From positions 1-8,319 of the forward strand of contig CAYPHA010000124.1 of assembly GCA_964410215.1 (NCBI GenBank): a stretch of DNA of 8,319 nucleotides. Direction: 5' to 3'. Position numbers and translations under genes: made by a program. Positions 6,207 to 8,319 of the stretch are shown here, piece by piece. Numbering within the stretch: position 1 is the first letter of the stretch; every line of letters starts with the position of its first letter. This stretch comes from CAYPHA01 sp964410215. Its GTDB lineage: Bacteria; Calditrichota; Calditrichia; Calditrichales; CAYPHA01. Below the pieces are notes generated by a model, which was given only the letters and a program-made list of their open reading frames with translations, was not told where the DNA came from and searched no databases.

Positions 6207-6215
6207 ATTTTTCCA
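6187..6215 (-). promoter_or_regulatory. Candidate sigma-70-type promoter for the coiled-coil gene
   Basis: On the minus strand a perfect TATAAT (6192-6187) is preceded at 17 bases by TGGAAA (6215-6210), which matches 4 of 6 positions of TTGACA. Transcription would begin near 6180, giving a leader of about 125 bases before the ATG at 6054. The -10 abuts the tandem repeat at 6168-6187. Since FCB sigma factors often prefer a different -10, an E. coli-like match is only moderate evidence. Confidence 0.4.
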
Positions 6216-6484
6216 GATAAAACCGCTTTGAACCCAATTTTTTTCAACAATTTAACGCACTATTATTGAAGAAAATTCTCGATATGACACATAAACCGGG
6301 ATTCTGCTCCCATTCATATGGACATCATTTTCCGGAGAAATCTGCAAAAAAATATGTAACTATCCTTCAGAGTGCGGGAATATACAAATAGAAATGAAAG
6401 CGGTCAAAGTTTATTTATCAACCGGTAAGTTTATAGTTCATATTCAGTTATCGATTCTGAATGACTTATCTACGAAGATGCGGC
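6207..6484. other. Intergenic stretch after the surface protein gene
   Basis: With the leader at 6055-6206 this completes a 430-base gap without an established gene. It is AT-rich. A 6-bp inverted repeat, ATTCAG/CTGAAT with a 9-base loop (6442-6462), follows the surface protein stop on the minus strand by 22 bases but lacks a T-run, so it is a poor terminator. The degenerate third TTGGTTCAAT copy lies at 6228-6238. No convincing RNA gene or second coding region is seen. Confidence 0.5.
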
Positions 6485-8319
6485 TTAACGGACGAGGATC
6501 ATTTTGCGTACAATGGTCTCTTTGCCGGTTGAAAGATTATAAAAATAGACACCCGAAGAGACCAATTGTCCGCTATGATTGGTGCTGTTCCAGGTCACCT
6601 CATGGTAACCCATCGCCAGATTCCTGTCAACTAATATTGCTATTTCCTGCCCCAACACATTAAACACCCGGAGTGTCACCCGGCGTCCATCCGCACTTTC
6701 CGGAATTCCGAAACGGATAGTCGTTTCCGGATTGAAAGGATTGGGATAATTCTGGGCCAGCTTGAATTCGAGCGGTACGATTTTCGGGCTGAAAGAGGCA
6801 TCCTGCGTCGCATAAATGATAAAATTATAAATACCGTTTTCGGGCTTGAAAGGATAGGTGTTTTGTTCCGACATATTAATTATTTCTTCCCGCTGCGGAT
6901 CGACCAGGTAGAGATAAAGCATATTATTATCGATACGACCCGCCGGCCAGGATAATTCATGATCCAGGCTGATACTGCGCGCTTCGACTGTCACATCCCA
7001 GGTTCTGACATCGTCGAAACTTTCGAAGGGAGGCAGCATGCTGCGGGTCAACGGGCCAAATTCGCTTTCAAAATGGAACGAACAGTACTCGCCAATATGG
7101 GGTGGTTCATATACCGGTGATGCGTTCTTTTTCGCGCTGATGCCGAATATGTTTTTGTTGTCAATATACAATTCATTCTGAAGCGTGACATCCATTTCCC
7201 ATCCTGTCATTCCCTTGAGAAACGGTTGCGTCGTATCTCCTGAAACGGACAGCGCTTGCGATTGAAGTGCCGGTGTGCGGCTGAATATAAGTCTGCCATT
7301 ATGATTTGATTTAAGCCAGTACCCCCGCCAGGGACCGGCCATGACCGTATCAACCGTACCCCATTCATATCCCTGTAATTTTTTATTATGACGGTACCAG
7401 TACACGGCAGGCGATATGATATTCTCTTTGACAGCGTCATCGAGCGTATAGGTTTGGTTGGATGTGACAGAATGAAACAGCATATCCCGCCACATGGTAT
7501 TATAGGCTACAGGCAGCCCGACCTGGTTCCAGCCTGTTTCAATATCCGTATACAGGCTGTCTTCATTCGATGCCTGTGGATAAGCGCGTGCATTGAGTTG
7601 TAACGGTTGCGTGGGGAATAACCAGAAGGCCTCACCCATACTGTGGTCCTCAATACCATCGAATATAACCGGCAGATAGCGGTTTTCCTGGTTGTTCCAG
7701 CGGAACAGCTTTACAAGTGAATCTTCGAGAAACGTTTTCCAGTCATAGCGTATCGGCCTTGGTACGGTCATCATATACCAGCGGTTACCGGGAACCGTAA
7801 CCACCGAGGCCTGCACCAGGAAATCCACATTACGCGGTTGGGGTGTAACGTGACCGTTTCCCTCGGTATCGTATCCCCAGATTTGTAAGCGATACAGCCC
7901 GTCATTCAACGGGTACAGCAAAATGGAATTGGATTTCAGGCTGTCACCGGCGGCAACGATCTCATTTGTCGTCCGGTTGATACACCGGTATGATTTATAA
8001 ATATCCGAATCATTATCGCCGATGGGCCTTCCGGTCGTATCATCGGCCATGAACGCAACCATGATGGCTGACTCACGTACCAGCGAATCGGGGCGGCTCA
8101 GGATAACGATATCCGGCGGAAATTCATCGAAGATCGGCTGCAGCACAACCCTGAAGGAATCCGGTACTCTATCATGGTCATTGGATTCAATCGTGACCAG
8201 TGTCGTATAATCCTGCCTTGCCATTTCTCTGTTGGGATGCAGATGGAGCGGTACGAAAACAGAATCTTCAGGCAGAACCGTTTTAAGGGTCGTGTCCGCA
8301 TGGAACCATATGTTTGTCA
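6485..8319 (-). CDS. Large secreted surface protein with type IX sorting domain, N-terminus beyond the window
   Basis: 610 C-terminal residues are visible, and the frame is open through the right edge, so the ATG at 8224 is internal and not the start. Near 37-62 is the segment YTTLVTIESNDHDRVPDSFRV, resembling the SNDP strand repeats of Hydin/choice-of-anchor-like surface modules. At about 178-240 and 261-346 two related units follow, each opening with W-x2-VGLP or W-x2-MTVP and closing with GEAFWLFP or WRGYWLKS. Residues 518-610 are a Por secretion-system C-terminal sorting domain: FKLAQNYPNPFNPETTIRF, LRVFNVLGQEIAILV, GYHEVTWN, SSGVYFYNL and a terminal KMILVR. In T9SS bacteria this tail targets the protein across the outer membrane and is usually removed. 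The function of the passenger is not recognised; adhesion, a hydrolase domain further N-terminal, or a scaffold are all possible. No T9SS machinery gene is in the window. Confidence 0.93.
   Translation of the reverse strand, partial: TNIWFHADTTLKTVLPEDSVFVPLHLHPNREMARQDYTTLVTIESNDHDRVPDSFRVVLQPIFDEFPPDIVILSRPDSLVRESAIMVAFMADDTTGRPIGDNDSDIYKSYRCINRTTNEIVAAGDSLKSNSILLYPLNDGLYRLQIWGYDTEGNGHVTPQPRNVDFLVQASVVTVPGNRWYMMTVPRPIRYDWKTFLEDSLVKLFRWNNQENRYLPVIFDGIEDHSMGEAFWLFPTQPLQLNARAYPQASNEDSLYTDIETGWNQVGLPVAYNTMWRDMLFHSVTSNQTYTLDDAVKENIISPAVYWYRHNKKLQGYEWGTVDTVMAGPWRGYWLKSNHNGRLIFSRTPALQSQALSVSGDTTQPFLKGMTGWEMDVTLQNELYIDNKNIFGISAKKNASPVYEPPHIGEYCSFHFESEFGPLTRSMLPPFESFDDVRTWDVTVEARSISLDHELSWPAGRIDNNMLYLYLVDPQREEIINMSEQNTYPFKPENGIYNFIIYATQDASFSPKIVPLEFKLAQNYPNPFNPETTIRFGIPESADGRRVTLRVFNVLGQEIAILVDRNLAMGYHEVTWNSTNHSGQLVSSGVYFYNLSTGKETIVRKMILVR

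Noticed and set aside
6442..6462. Inverted repeat after the surface protein gene as a terminator
   Set aside because: The stem is only 6 bp, AT-rich and without a following T-run.
6394..6663. Plus-strand open frame of 89 codons facing the surface protein gene
   Set aside because: Two thirds overlap the end of the type IX sorting domain in antisense. It has no Shine-Dalgarno, and the composition past residue 30 is that of a shadow frame.
1..8319. Search for CRISPR arrays, tRNA, rRNA, insertion sequences, toxin-antitoxin or phage-defence genes
   Set aside because: No regularly spaced repeats, cloverleaf, transposase or nuclease motifs were seen. All large frames are envelope, sigma factor or surface protein genes.

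Overview
The window looks like chromosomal DNA from a Gram-negative member of the FCB superphylum, probably one of the lineages outside classic Bacteroidota (the Calditrichota, KSB1 or Ignavibacteriota style). Three things point there. A very large surface protein ends in a type IX secretion (Por) sorting domain with the NYPNPFNP motif. The housekeeping-type sigma factor is the short, region-1.1-less form typical of this group. An Omp85 protein and a Kdo-activating enzyme show an outer membrane with LPS. Some genes have recognisable Shine-Dalgarno sequences (AGAGGA, GGGAG), unlike most true Bacteroidota. The exact phylum is inference. No mobile element, CRISPR array, rRNA or tRNA was seen.

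Every supported gene is on the minus strand, so transcription runs from high to low coordinates. (1) 8319-6485: 3' part of a large secreted surface protein with a type IX sorting tail; its start lies beyond the window. (2) 6484-6055: a 430-base stretch without an established gene. It holds a TATAAT-type promoter candidate, a perfect 10-bp tandem repeat just downstream of it, inverted repeats, and a possible 53-codon small ORF that runs into the next gene with an ATGA overlap. (3) 6054-5728: a 108-residue coiled-coil protein of unknown function. (4) 5619-4774: the RpoD/SigA-type sigma factor. (5) 4641-3694: a membrane-anchored M23 (LytM-type) peptidase with coiled coil, closed by a clear intrinsic terminator at 3674-3648.

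(6) 3613 to the left edge is a tightly packed envelope operon: a CapA-family metallophosphatase-like protein, a two-POTRA Omp85/TamA-like outer-membrane protein, a small exported protein whose C-terminus resembles the end of TamB, and kdsB (truncated by the window edge). Spacings are 9 bp, a 26-bp overlap, and 4 bp.

The window is mostly housekeeping and cell-envelope biology. No obviously new large system is visible. The points most worth following are the small TamB-tail-like protein translationally linked to the Omp85 gene, and the unexplained leader/small-ORF region upstream of the coiled-coil gene and the sigma factor.
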